Positions 52,074-59,782 of a stretch of 64,000 nt of DNA are shown piece after piece. Numbering within the stretch: the stretch's first letter is position 1; every line of letters begins with the position of its first letter. The notes below the pieces were generated by a model. It saw only the letters and a list, made by a program, of their open reading frames with translations. It searched no databases and had not been told where the DNA came from. The DNA is from Thermus sediminis (GTDB taxonomy: Bacteria; Deinococcota; Deinococci; Deinococcales; Thermaceae): NCBI RefSeq assembly GCF_003426945.1, contig NZ_QURO01000004.1:1302001-1366000 (forward strand), given 5' to 3'. A program made the translations under genes and the position numbers.

Positions 52074-52562
52074 GTGCGGGGCTTTCTCTCCTTTCACGTG
52101 AAGGCCCCCTTGGAGGAGGTGGCGGCCTTCGCAAAGGGGCGGACGGAGGGGGCCGGGGTTTACCTGGTTCCCGATCCCCCTTGGACGGGCCTCTACCACG
52201 AGGCCCTCGAGGCCCAAGAGGACCTGGAGGGGATCAGGGCCTTCCTCGAGGGGCTTTCCCACCTGGGGGAGGCCCTGGCCTTCTTCGTCCAGGAGGAGGA
52301 AAACCTCCTCTTCCTCCTGGGGGAAGGGGGGAGGGTGCGGGCGGAGCTCAGGGTAGGCCCGGAGCTGGGGGAGGCCCTTTGGGGCCCGGAGGAGGTCTTG
52401 CCCCTCCTCGCTGTGGCCAGGGCCATGCCCCCGGTGAGCGCCGCAAAGGCCCTTGCGGCCCACTTCGGCCTCCACCCGGACCACGCCGCCCTGGGCTTCT
52501 TGGACCTCCTGGAGGCCGAGGAGGAGGGGGACCTGCCCGAGGAGGTGGTCTACCTTGAGTGA
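52074..52562 (+). CDS. Protein of unknown function upstream of argB
   Basis: 162 residues, acidic, mixed helix and strand, no signal or membrane segment. A segment near the middle (LAFFVQEEENLLFLLGEGGRV) looks like a beta meander; the rest is helical. No family recognised. The start could be the GTG at 52074 or the TTG at 52071. Its stop overlaps the argB start region, so it is co-transcribed with argB. Confidence 0.7.
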   Translation: MRGFLSFHVKAPLEEVAAFAKGRTEGAGVYLVPDPPWTGLYHEALEAQEDLEGIRAFLEGLSHLGEALAFFVQEEENLLFLLGEGGRVRAELRVGPELGEALWGPEEVLPLLAVARAMPPVSAAKALAAHFGLHPDHAALGFLDLLEAEEEGDLPEEVVYLE

Positions 52563-53307
52563 GCCCCTTTTGGTCAAGGTGGGGGGAAGCCTGAGGGCCC
52601 CGGGGGCCCTCCTGGAGGAGCTGGCCCGTTACCCGGGCCCCCTGGTCCTGGTGCACGGCGGGGGGCCGGAGATCGGGGCGTGGCTCGCCCGCCTGGGCCT
52701 GGAAAGCCGCTTCCAGGATGGGCTCAGGGTCACGCCCCCGGAGGGGATGGAGGTGGTGGAGATGGTCCTCACCGCCATCGGCAAGCGCCTTTCTGGGGGG
52801 CTTTCCCGAAGAGGGCGAAAGGCCCTCGCCCTCTCGGGCCAGGACGCCCTCCTCCTCAAGGGGAGGGCCCTTCCCGGGCTGGGCCGGGTGGGGGAGGTGG
52901 TGGGGGTGGAGAAGGGGCTCCTTCTGGACCTCCTGGAGAAGGGGTACACCCCGGTCCTAAGCCCCGTCGCCCTGGACGAGGAGGGGGCCTTGAACGTGAA
53001 CGCCGACACCGCCGCCGGGGCGGTGGCCGGGGCCCTGGGTTGGCCTGCCCTCTTCCTCACCGACGTGGAGGGGGTCTACCGGGACCCCAAGGACCCCGAG
53101 ACCCGCTTCCCCCGCCTCACCCCGGAGGAGGCCGCCCGCCTCAGGGCGGAGGGGGTGGTCCAGGGGGGGATGGTCCCCAAGGTGGAGGCCGCCCTCTTCG
53201 CCCTCCGCCAGGGGGCCCCTTGGGCGGCCATCGCCAAGGGGCGGCGGGGAATCCTTAAGGAGGTCCTCGCTGGGAAGGCCGGGACGCTCTTCAGGAAAGA
53301 AGCCTGA
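52555..53307 (+). CDS. argB: Acetylglutamate kinase
   Basis: Second step of arginine synthesis. 250 residues; LLVKVGGSL and LVHGGGPEIGAWL bind phosphate and the substrate, and NVNADTAAGAVAGALG and TDVEGVYRDP are typical of the amino-acid kinase fold. It is unlike the Thermus lysine-pathway kinase LysZ as I remember it, which supports ArgB. Start is a TTG overlapping the upstream stop by 8 bases. No other arg genes are in the window. Its end overlaps pfpI by 17 bases, tail to tail. Confidence 0.9.
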   Translation: MSEPLLVKVGGSLRAPGALLEELARYPGPLVLVHGGGPEIGAWLARLGLESRFQDGLRVTPPEGMEVVEMVLTAIGKRLSGGLSRRGRKALALSGQDALLLKGRALPGLGRVGEVVGVEKGLLLDLLEKGYTPVLSPVALDEEGALNVNADTAAGAVAGALGWPALFLTDVEGVYRDPKDPETRFPRLTPEEAARLRAEGVVQGGMVPKVEAALFALRQGAPWAAIAKGRRGILKEVLAGKAGTLFRKEA

Positions 53308-53788
53308 GGAAGGCCCCCATGAAGGCGGGGAGGTCCTTGGGGCCTTGGGCGGTGACCAGGGGCCCGTCCACCACCACCCCCGCCTCCTGGTAAAGCCCTC
53401 CGGCGTTCAGGAGGTCGTCCCGGATGGAGGGGAAGCCCGTCACCTTCCGGCCCCGCACGAGCCCGGCGCTAATGAGGACCCAGGGGCCGTGGCAGATGGC
53501 CCCGAGGGGCCTTCCCCTCTCCCCCACCCCCTTCACCAGGGCCAGGACCTCGGGGCTCCGCCTCAGGTAGTCGGGGGCGAACCCCCCGGGGATGAGGAGG
53601 CCAAAGAGCTCCCCCGCCTCCTCAGGGGTGGCCTCCGCCCTCCAGGCGAAGCCCGACTTGGCCCGGTACTCCTTGGCCTCGGGGCCGATGACCACGGGGG
53701 TAAGGCCCGCCTCCAGGACCCGGTAGTAGGGGTAGATGAACTCCCGCTCGTCAAAGAGGTCCGCTAGCAGAATCCCGATGCGCCGCAC
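53291..53788 (-). CDS. DJ-1/PfpI-family protein
   Basis: 165 residues. The nucleophile elbow GAICHGPW has C99 followed by H100, as in PfpI/YhbO proteases and deglycases, and E15 in DEREF is the usual acidic partner. Likely a protein or nucleotide deglycase or stress chaperone. GTG start with GGAGG upstream, overlapping the Nudix gene by 38 bases. Confidence 0.88.
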   Translation of the reverse strand: MRRIGILLADLFDEREFIYPYYRVLEAGLTPVVIGPEAKEYRAKSGFAWRAEATPEEAGELFGLLIPGGFAPDYLRRSPEVLALVKGVGERGRPLGAICHGPWVLISAGLVRGRKVTGFPSIRDDLLNAGGLYQEAGVVVDGPLVTAQGPKDLPAFMGAFLRLLS

Positions 53789-54341
53789 GCCACACCTCCA
53801 GGAACTCCCTTAGGATATTCCCCGTGACCCCCCAGATGTCCACCCCCCGCCAGGGGAAGTGCCAAACCTGCCTCCCCAGGCGGACCTCGCGCCAAGGCAC
53901 CACCCGCAGGAGCTCCTCTAGGGGGGCGAGGAGGACCTCGGCCACCTCCTCGGGGTTGGGCCTTAGGGGGGAAAGGTCAGGGCGGTAGACCACCACGGGC
54001 TGGATCAGGAAGCCCTGGGGGGAGAGGGTGGGGGAGAGGAAGCCCAAAGGTTCCACCCCCCCTAGCCCCACCTCCTCCCAGGCCTCCCTCAGGGCGGCCT
54101 CCACCACGCCCTCCCCCGGCTCCACCACCCCGCCCGGGAAGCTCACCTGCCCCGCATGGGTGGGGAGGCGGGGGCTCCTTAGGGTGAAGAGGAGGTGTTC
54201 CCCCAGGAGGGGCAGGGCCACCGCCGCCAGCCGGAAGCCCGGGGGGGGCTCTAGATCTTCCGGCAGGCCCTGAGGGAGCGCCGCCTTAAGGCGCTCTCGG
54301 GATCCTCTCCCTTCTCCACGAAAAGCCCCACCAGATGCCAA
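53751..54341 (-). CDS. Nudix hydrolase, CoA pyrophosphatase-like
   Basis: 196 residues as read from the ATG at 54341. The Nudix box runs from GGVVEPGEG to REAWEEVG (~70-92), and the LPTHAGQVSFPGG just before it is the UPF0035 hallmark of CoA diphosphatases. As read it overlaps mazG by 91 bases; no better start is visible, although the fold need not begin before about residue 15. It is the middle gene of a mazG-nudix-pfpI trio that may clean nucleotide and metabolite pools. Confidence 0.8.
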   Translation of the reverse strand: MASGGAFRGEGRGSRERLKAALPQGLPEDLEPPPGFRLAAVALPLLGEHLLFTLRSPRLPTHAGQVSFPGGVVEPGEGVVEAALREAWEEVGLGGVEPLGFLSPTLSPQGFLIQPVVVYRPDLSPLRPNPEEVAEVLLAPLEELLRVVPWREVRLGRQVWHFPWRGVDIWGVTGNILREFLEVWRAAHRDSASGPL

Positions 54342-54844
54342 AGCGCCTCCTCGAGGTCCCCCTTTTCCAAAGCCTGCCTAAGCCCCTCCTCGCTCCCCCG
54401 GTCCAGGCCCCTCTTCTGGAGGTTATAGGCCCGGAGGAGGGTGGGCAGGGCCTTGGGGCCGCAGGGGTCTTCCTCCTTCCCCTCTCCCGCTTTGAGCTCG
54501 TCCCAGCGGGCCTTGACCTCCTCCGGGGTCTCGGCCCTGGCCTCCCCAAAGACGTGGGGGTGGCGGCGGATGAGCTTTTCCACGATGCGCCTCTCCACCT
54601 CGGCGTAGGTGAAGGTGCCCTCCTCCTCGGCGATGGCGCTGTGGAAGGCCACCTGGAGGAGGACGTCCCCAAGCTCCTCCGCCACCGCCTCCGGGTCCCC
54701 CTTCAGGATGGCGTCCGCCGCCTCCCCCGCCTCCTCCAGGAGGTAGGGGACCAGGCTCTCGTGGGTCTGGGCCCGGTCCCAGGGGCATCCCCCGGGGCCC
54801 CGCAGGCGGCGCATGACCTCAAGAAGCCGCTCCATCCCTCCCAT
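54251..54844 (-). CDS. mazG: Nucleoside triphosphate pyrophosphohydrolase MazG
   Basis: 197 residues. CPWDRAQTHESL, EEAGEAADAI (37-46) and EELGDVLLQVAFH (56-68) form the EExxE-12-28-ExxD MazG motif. It is shorter than the two-domain E. coli protein; the second half is a diverged helical domain. It hydrolyses non-canonical NTPs. GAGGGAGA precedes the ATG. Overlaps the upstream membrane-protein gene by 26 bases. Confidence 0.9.
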   Translation of the reverse strand: MGGMERLLEVMRRLRGPGGCPWDRAQTHESLVPYLLEEAGEAADAILKGDPEAVAEELGDVLLQVAFHSAIAEEEGTFTYAEVERRIVEKLIRRHPHVFGEARAETPEEVKARWDELKAGEGKEEDPCGPKALPTLLRAYNLQKRGLDRGSEEGLRQALEKGDLEEALWHLVGLFVEKGEDPESALRRRSLRACRKI

Positions 54845-55274
54845 TCTCCCTCAAGAGGAGCCCCCCCGCCAGGGAGAGGCCCACCAGGAGGAGGGAGAGG
54901 GGATCCAGGGGGGCCCTTTCCAGGACCAGCCCCCCCTCCCCAGGGGCGGGGAGGCCCGTGGTCCGGGTGAGGAGGAAGAGGAGCAAGAGCACCCCGACCA
55001 GGTACCGCCCCGCCCTGGGCCATCCCGGCCCCAGGCGCACCTCCAGAAGGGGCAGGAGGAGGAGGGCGAGGCCATAGCCCAGCTGGAGGGCCAGGAGGAC
55101 CATGAAGAGGAGGCCGTACCAAAAGCCCGGGCTAATGAGGGCCAGGGCCGGGTCCCTTTGGCGGAAGAGCTCCCCGCAAAGCCCCCCGCCCAAGGGGGTC
55201 TCCCCCAGGCCCAGAAGCTGGAGGAAAAAGGGGAGGATGAGGAGCAGGGCAGCCAGGCGGTGCACCCTCGCCAT
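54819..55274 (-). CDS. Small membrane protein of the nos-type cluster
   Basis: 151 residues, four membrane helices, two cysteines in the first loop region (GGGLCGELF). No family recognised. It starts 1 base after the nosY-like gene and overlaps mazG, so it belongs to the same message and may serve the copper system. Confidence 0.6.
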   Translation of the reverse strand: MARVHRLAALLLILPFFLQLLGLGETPLGGGLCGELFRQRDPALALISPGFWYGLLFMVLLALQLGYGLALLLLPLLEVRLGPGWPRAGRYLVGVLLLLFLLTRTTGLPAPGEGGLVLERAPLDPLSLLLVGLSLAGGLLLRENGRDGAAS

Positions 55275-55275
55275 A

Positions 55276-56025
55276 CTACCGGTCCCGCCGGGCGAAGACC
55301 AGGGCGGCCAGAAGGGTCAAGAGAACCCCGGAGAGGGCGAGGTGGAGGAGGCCCACGAGGGCCCCCACCGTCCCCAGCCTCTCCGCCACCAGATGGCCCA
55401 CAGGCCCGGTGAGGACCGGGGCGTTCAGGCCTGCGAGGAGGCCCACCCGGTGGACCTCCTGGGGGTTCAGGAGGAGGGCCAGGGTGAGGAGGCCCTCGAG
55501 GGGGTAGTCCCTAAGCCGCACGGCCAAGGCCACCACCAAGGGGCCGTAGAGGACGTTCAAGAGGCCAAAGAGGCCGAAGCCCAAGGCCAGGGCCCGCCTT
55601 TCCTCCAGGAGGAGGGCGGCGAGGAGGGCGCTCACCCCCAGCCAGAAGAGGAGGAGGCCCGCCCCGGAAAGGAGGAGCCAAAGGCCCGCCCCGGGGGAGA
55701 GGCCCAGGAGCCCCGCCCCTAGGAGGAGGCCGAGGAGAAGGGGCGGAAAGAGGCCCAGGAAGACCCCCAGGGTCCCTTCCAGGAGGGCCCTGAAGGGCCG
55801 GGCGGGGAGGCCGAGGAGGAAGGCCCACTCCTCCCGGGAGGCCAAGAGGGGCACCGAGAGGGCCAAGACCAGGGGGGGAAGGAGGAGGGAAAGCCCCGAG
55901 TAGAGGCCCACCAGCCCCACCCCCTCTCCCCGGCCCTGGAACCCCAGGGCCAGGAGGGGCGGCAGGAGGAGGAGGCCCGCGGTCCAGGGGTTGCGGGCCA
56001 CCTCCTTGAGGAAGAGGGGGGTCAT
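55276..56025 (-). CDS. nosY: ABC transporter permease, NosY-like
   Basis: 249 residues, six membrane helices, ABC-2 type (FLKEVARNPWTAG at the start). It is the likely partner of the NosF-like ATPase at 57827-58507 and, by analogy, moves a sulfur species or helps NosD in copper-centre assembly. The ATG at 56025 comes at the edge of hairpin repeat copy C, which separates it from the nosL gene upstream. SD is weak (GAAAGAG). Confidence 0.7.
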   Translation of the reverse strand: MTPLFLKEVARNPWTAGLLLLPPLLALGFQGRGEGVGLVGLYSGLSLLLPPLVLALSVPLLASREEWAFLLGLPARPFRALLEGTLGVFLGLFPPLLLGLLLGAGLLGLSPGAGLWLLLSGAGLLLFWLGVSALLAALLLEERRALALGFGLFGLLNVLYGPLVVALAVRLRDYPLEGLLTLALLLNPQEVHRVGLLAGLNAPVLTGPVGHLVAERLGTVGALVGLLHLALSGVLLTLLAALVFARRDR

Positions 56026-56122
56026 ACTCTTTCTTCGCTCTGCCAGCTTAGAAAAGCCTCCCAGGAACACCCTCTGCCGGTGCCCCCATGCTGGCCCAAG
56101 CCAGCATGGGGTGGTATCACGG
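56025..56122 (+). repeat. Dispersed hairpin repeat, copy C
   Basis: Full-length copy on the plus strand. The core inverted repeat (56084-56111) is identical in its 12-bp arms to copies A and B but with a CCAA loop. The left arm (CTTTCTTCGCTCTGCCAGC, AGAAAAGCC) aligns with copy A. It lies between nosL and nosY, both minus strand, and provides the nosL stop codon and the bases just upstream of the nosY start. Confidence 0.8.
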
Positions 56123-56626
56123 CTTAGGGGGAGGGGGGAAGAAGTCCGTGGGGACCCAGGTGCGCTTCTCCCCCTCCTTCAGGGCCTCCCTCCAGGTGAG
56201 GACCCGGCCGCCCCGCCTCTCCGGGCGCTCCTTGAGGTGCCGTTCCAGATTTTCCCGGCTCTTGAAGGCCAAAAGCCCCGAGCCCATGGGGGTGCGGATC
56301 TGGGGGTTGTGGTAGAGGAGGGCCTTGTCCGCCTCCACCCAACGGGGCTGGGTCCGGGTGCTTTCCAGGAAGTCCACCAGGTAGACCTCCTTGGCCTTGA
56401 GCTCGGGCCCGCCCCAGCCGTTGAGCTGGTCCAGGAGGCAGGCGGGGTCGTCGTAGAAGAAGGCCTTGCCCTGGGGGTTCACTGCCTGGGCGGCGTAGCG
56501 GGCGTCCAGGATGGTCATGAAGCAGTAGGGGCAGGCCTCCACCCCCACCCTGAGGGCCCTAGGGGCAGAAAGGGCCTTCGGGAGGAGGGGGAGGGCCAGG
56601 AGGGCCAAAAAGCGGCGGCGTTCCAT
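56117..56626 (-). CDS. nosL: NosL-type copper chaperone, first copy
   Basis: 169 residues with an RRR-FLALLALPLL signal that could be Tat- or Sec-dependent. The copper motif EACPYCFMTI (C32, C35, M37) matches NosL, which delivers Cu(I) to the NosZ centre. The end is Pro-rich and its stop comes from the hairpin repeat. A second NosL-like gene lies at 57142-57846. Confidence 0.8.
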   Translation of the reverse strand: MERRRFLALLALPLLPKALSAPRALRVGVEACPYCFMTILDARYAAQAVNPQGKAFFYDDPACLLDQLNGWGGPELKAKEVYLVDFLESTRTQPRWVEADKALLYHNPQIRTPMGSGLLAFKSRENLERHLKERPERRGGRVLTWREALKEGEKRTWVPTDFFPPPPKP

Positions 56627-56651
56627 GGGTTCACCTCCACTCTACCAAGAA

Positions 56652-56679
56652 GGCCACCCCGGAAGGTCCCGGGGTGGCC
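56652..56679 (-). terminator. Hairpin between the His-starting protein and nosL
   Basis: GGCCACCCCGG and CCGGGGTGGCC form a perfect 11-bp stem with a 6-base loop in the short gap. No T-tract follows on the minus strand, so it may tune expression inside the operon more than end it. Confidence 0.5.
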
Positions 56680-56689
56680 CAAGATCGGG

Positions 56690-57130
56690 TCAGCGTCCCT
56701 TGGGAACGGTGTATTCCCTGGGGTCAAGGACGGCTTCCTTGGAGTGGAAGAACTTGGAGAAGGTTTCGTTGATCTCCAAATCGCCTATCTTGCCCCGCAC
56801 CCTCCAGACGTAGTTCCCGCTCACCCCGGGGATGAACCAGCCCCGGTAGTACCCGGGCTGGCGGTGAGCCGGCCGCAGGTCCACCTGGAAAGCCTCCCCG
56901 TTGGGGGCGATGATCTCCACGATGAGGGTCTTTTCTAACCCTTCCGCAGGCTTGTCCCCTTCCGTGACCCTAAGGTCCAAGGAGTTGGGAAAGCCGGCGA
57001 AGGCGGGGTTGTAGAGGAAGCCGATCACGATCCTGTAAGGTCCCACTTGACGGCTCTCGTGGGCCAGAACCGAGGTGGCCAGGGCCACGAGGAGAACGAT
57101 CAAGAACCCCTTAAGGTAGGAGATGTGCAT
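56690..57130 (-). CDS. Periplasmic CopC/YtkA-like protein with N-terminal histidine
   Basis: 146 residues. Signal peptide LIVLLVALATSVLA, with cleavage predicted right before His24 (LA-HESRQVG). The mature protein is a small beta sandwich (LDLRVTEGDKPAEG, GYYRGWFIPGVSG, YVWRVRGKIGD) like CopC or YtkA domains. A free N-terminal His is the first ligand of the copper histidine brace. Other His residues (HRQPGYY, FFHSKEA) could complete a site. It lies between two nosL genes, so copper handling is likely. Confidence 0.6.
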   Translation of the reverse strand: MHISYLKGFLIVLLVALATSVLAHESRQVGPYRIVIGFLYNPAFAGFPNSLDLRVTEGDKPAEGLEKTLIVEIIAPNGEAFQVDLRPAHRQPGYYRGWFIPGVSGNYVWRVRGKIGDLEINETFSKFFHSKEAVLDPREYTVPKGR

Positions 57131-57141
57131 GAGGACCCTTC

Positions 57142-57846
57142 TTAGTGGCTATGGTCGTGCCCGTGGTCTCCCTTCCCTCCCAAAAGCCCCGCATGCCGGG
57201 CCAGGAGGGCGACCAGGTTGGCCTCGGGCAGGGGGGCGAGGTCTAAGAGGGTCTGGAAGGTGAAGAAGTTCTGCCTGCCGTGCTGGGCCCTGTGGGCCTC
57301 GGCGAAGGCCCGGGCCCGGTCGGGGTCCCTGAAGGCTAGGAGGCGGGCGTTCATCACCACCATCAACCTCTCCCCCCAGTAGAAGGTGGCCTGCCGGGCG
57401 GGGACCAGGCGCACGCTCCCCTGGGGGTTCTGGGGATCGTAGCCCCCCCGGTCCGTGACGTAGAAGGTGGTCCCTTCCCCGTCCTTCAGGCCGTGGACCC
57501 AGGCGTAGTTCACCATGCAGGCGATGCTCTCAAAGTGCAGGGCCTCCACGGTCTCCTTGGGGTTGTGGGGGGCGGGCCTTTTCTCCTTGAAGGCGATCTG
57601 GCTGTAGGTCTGCTCAAAGAAGCCCTTAGGGAAGGTGCGGCCCCGCCACTGCCCCTCGGGGGTCTTGATGGGCATCTCGCAAAAGCCGCAGGCGCCCGCG
57701 TCCCAGGGAATGGGCTTGGGGGGGACCAGGTCGGCCCCGGAGGCCATCCCCCCGGGGCTCCCGTGCCCTCCGTGGTGGGCCAGGGCTTGCGGGGCCAGGA
57801 CCAGACCGCCCAAAACCGCCAAAACCTCACGCCGCGTCTTCGCCAT
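57142..57846 (-). CDS. NosL-family copper protein with His-rich ends, second copy
   Basis: 234 residues with a Tat-like signal (RREVLAVLGGLVL). The mature start has HHGGHG, then the NosL motif GACGFCEMPI (C53, C56, M58), and the C-terminus ends GDHGHDHSH. The His clusters look like copper-buffering sites. It is longer than normal NosL. It overlaps nosF by 20 bases. Confidence 0.72.
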   Translation of the reverse strand: MAKTRREVLAVLGGLVLAPQALAHHGGHGSPGGMASGADLVPPKPIPWDAGACGFCEMPIKTPEGQWRGRTFPKGFFEQTYSQIAFKEKRPAPHNPKETVEALHFESIACMVNYAWVHGLKDGEGTTFYVTDRGGYDPQNPQGSVRLVPARQATFYWGERLMVVMNARLLAFRDPDRARAFAEAHRAQHGRQNFFTFQTLLDLAPLPEANLVALLARHAGLLGGKGDHGHDHSH

Positions 57847-58507
57847 AGACTACCTCCATTAGCCAGGGGAGGCGCTCTCCCCTTGGGCCCAAGACCTCTT
57901 CCGGGGGGCCTTCCTCCAAAAGCTTCCCCCCCTTGAGCAGGAAAAGCCGCTGGGTTAGGGAGGCCTCCTTCAGGTCGTGGAGGGCGAGGAGGGCCACCCC
58001 TTCCCCTTTGTCCCGTACCCAGTTCCAGAAGCGCTCCTGGCCCTTAGGGTCCAGGGCGGCGGTGGGCTCGTCCAGAAGCCAGATGGGAGGGTTCCCCATG
58101 AGGGCGGCGGCGATGGCCAGGCGCTTTTGCTGCCCTCCGGAAAGCTCCCCCACCCGTTTACCCAAAAGGGGCTCAATCCCCATCCGGAAGGCGGCCTCCT
58201 CCAGGGCACCCTGTCGCAGGCCCTTCACCCTCCTGGCCCCTTGGAGGACCTCGAGGGCCTTCAGGTGGGGGAGGAGCCTGGGGTTTTGCGGCAGGTAGGC
58301 CCTTAGGGCCAGGACCCCGGGGTCCCTGGGGGCTTTGCCCAGGAGGAGGGCCTTGCCCCCATCCGGCCGCAGCCTGCCGGCCAGAATGGCCAAGAGGGTG
58401 CTCTTCCCCGCCCCGTTGGGCCCGAAGAGGCCCACCACCCCCCTCTCCGCTTGGAGGCTTACCCCGAAGAGCCTTCCCCGCTTTTCTAAACCCTCCACCG
58501 CCACCAC
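57827..58507 (-). CDS. nosF: ABC transporter ATPase, NosF-like
   Basis: 226 residues. Walker A GPNGAGKS (29-36), signature LSGGQQKR, Walker B LLDEPTAALDP and the H-loop (LALHD) are intact. It likely energises NosY. The GTG start at 58507 overlaps the nosD stop by 22 bases; longer readings on this strand are shadow of nosD. Confidence 0.82.
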   Translation of the reverse strand: MVAVEGLEKRGRLFGVSLQAERGVVGLFGPNGAGKSTLLAILAGRLRPDGGKALLLGKAPRDPGVLALRAYLPQNPRLLPHLKALEVLQGARRVKGLRQGALEEAAFRMGIEPLLGKRVGELSGGQQKRLAIAAALMGNPPIWLLDEPTAALDPKGQERFWNWVRDKGEGVALLALHDLKEASLTQRLFLLKGGKLLEEGPPEEVLGPRGERLPWLMEVVYGEDAA

Positions 58508-59670
58508 AGGACACCTCCCAGGAGCCCCAGGAGAAGGGGGCCCACCCGGACTCCTTCTTCCCTCGGCAAGGGCTTGGGCTTGGGGTCGGCCAACGAGAGG
58601 AGCCTCAGGCCCGGGACCTGGCCCTCCACCCCCTCCCATAGCACCACCCCCGGGGAGAGGGCGAAGAGGGAGAGCTCCGGCTGCCGGGCCAGAAGGAGGG
58701 CGAAGCTGGAGGCGGGAAGGTGAGGAACGGGAAGGCCTGGGGCCCGGTCGTAGGCGTTGCCCTGGACCTCCGCCTTGGCCTCGGGGTCGTCCACCAGGAG
58801 GTCGTAGAGGTTCCCCAGGAAGGCGTTTTCCACCACCCGGGCCGAGTTCCCCCCCCGCTCCCGGGTGATGCGGAGGGCGGTGCCGTTTTGCCGGAAGCGG
58901 TTTCCCACCACCCTCACCCCTTGGGCGTCCATGAGGACCAGGCCCAGGGTGTTCCCGCCGAAGACGTTCGCCGCCACCTCCGTCTCCCGCTCGTCCTGGA
59001 GCAAAAGGCCGTAGCCGAGGGGGGTTTTGTGGTCCAGGAGCAGGTTCTTGACCACCCGGTTCCCTGCCCCGTGCATGACGGCGTTGCCCACGGCGTTCCC
59101 CTGGCTCAGGTTGCCCTCCACCCGCACCCCCCAGGAGAACATCACGTGGAAGCCGTAGCGGCCGTTGGCCTCCAGGAGGTTCTCCTGGATGCGCGCGCCG
59201 GGGCTGTACTCCACGTAGATGGCGTCCATGTAGCCCGAGAGGTGGCTTCCCTCCACCGCCGCCTCCTTGCTCCGGTAGAGGAGGACCCCGGGAGATTGGC
59301 CGAGGCCCTGGGCCCTCAGGCCCCGCACCAGGGCTCCGGGGGAGTCCTCCACCCGCACCGCCGCGGGGGCCTTTTCCACCTCCACGTCTTCCAGAAGGCA
59401 CCCCGCACACCCCTCCAGGTAGATGGCGGCGTGGGGCTCAAAGAAGTCGTCCTCTGGGCCTGCCCCCACCACCTTGAGGCCCCGCACCCGGATGCCCGGG
59501 GCCAGGAGGCTCAGGGTGTGCCCCCTTTCCCCGTAGAGCACCGCCCCCTTCCCTTCCACCAGGAGGCCTGGGGTGGTGAGGACCAGAGGGCCCCTCACCT
59601 CCCCGGAAAGCCTCAGGACCGGGCCGGCCGAGGCTAGGGCCAGGAGGGGCAGAAGGCCCAGGGTGCGCAT
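58486..59670 (-). CDS. nosD: Periplasmic NosD-like parallel beta-helix protein
   Basis: 394 residues. Signal peptide (LGLLPLLALASAG), then ~270 residues of NosD/CASH repeats (IYVEYSPGARIQENLLEANG, VVGNRFRQNGTALRI), and a single membrane helix at the end. NosD matures the NosZ Cu centre with NosF and NosY. First gene of the cluster; TACCTT eight bases before its ATG (59679-59684) is a likely -10. Confidence 0.85.
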   Translation of the reverse strand: MRTLGLLPLLALASAGPVLRLSGEVRGPLVLTTPGLLVEGKGAVLYGERGHTLSLLAPGIRVRGLKVVGAGPEDDFFEPHAAIYLEGCAGCLLEDVEVEKAPAAVRVEDSPGALVRGLRAQGLGQSPGVLLYRSKEAAVEGSHLSGYMDAIYVEYSPGARIQENLLEANGRYGFHVMFSWGVRVEGNLSQGNAVGNAVMHGAGNRVVKNLLLDHKTPLGYGLLLQDERETEVAANVFGGNTLGLVLMDAQGVRVVGNRFRQNGTALRITRERGGNSARVVENAFLGNLYDLLVDDPEAKAEVQGNAYDRAPGLPVPHLPASSFALLLARQPELSLFALSPGVVLWEGVEGQVPGLRLLSLADPKPKPLPREEGVRVGPLLLGLLGGVLWWRWRV

Positions 59671-59678
59671 ACACCCTC

Positions 59679-59775
59679 AAGGTAGGGGCGGGGGGTGGGA
59701 CTTTTGTACTTTTGCCCCTGGCCTCGGTGTCCCAGGATACAAAGAGTACATTCGTCCCTCGAGGCCCCGTAGACT
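59679..59775. promoter_or_regulatory. Divergent nosD / PCuAC control region
   Basis: TTTTGTACTTTTG (59702-59714) and CAAAGAGTACATT (59740-59752) form an imperfect inverted repeat; CCTGG...CCAGG pairs between them. TACCTT (minus, 59679-59684) is 8 bases from nosD, and TAGACT (plus, 59770-59775) is 7 bases from PCuAC. Neither promoter has a good -35, so an activator at the repeat is plausible. Confidence 0.5.
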
Positions 59776-59782
59776 GGTAGCT

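Noticed and set aside
52555-53307. Lysine-pathway kinase LysZ instead of ArgB
   Set aside because: The glycine loops and NVNADTAAG segment fit ArgB better, and no lys genes are adjacent.
23601-56122. CRISPR or insertion sequence for the three hairpin repeats
   Set aside because: The copies are tens of kb apart, have no regular spacers and no transposase gene.
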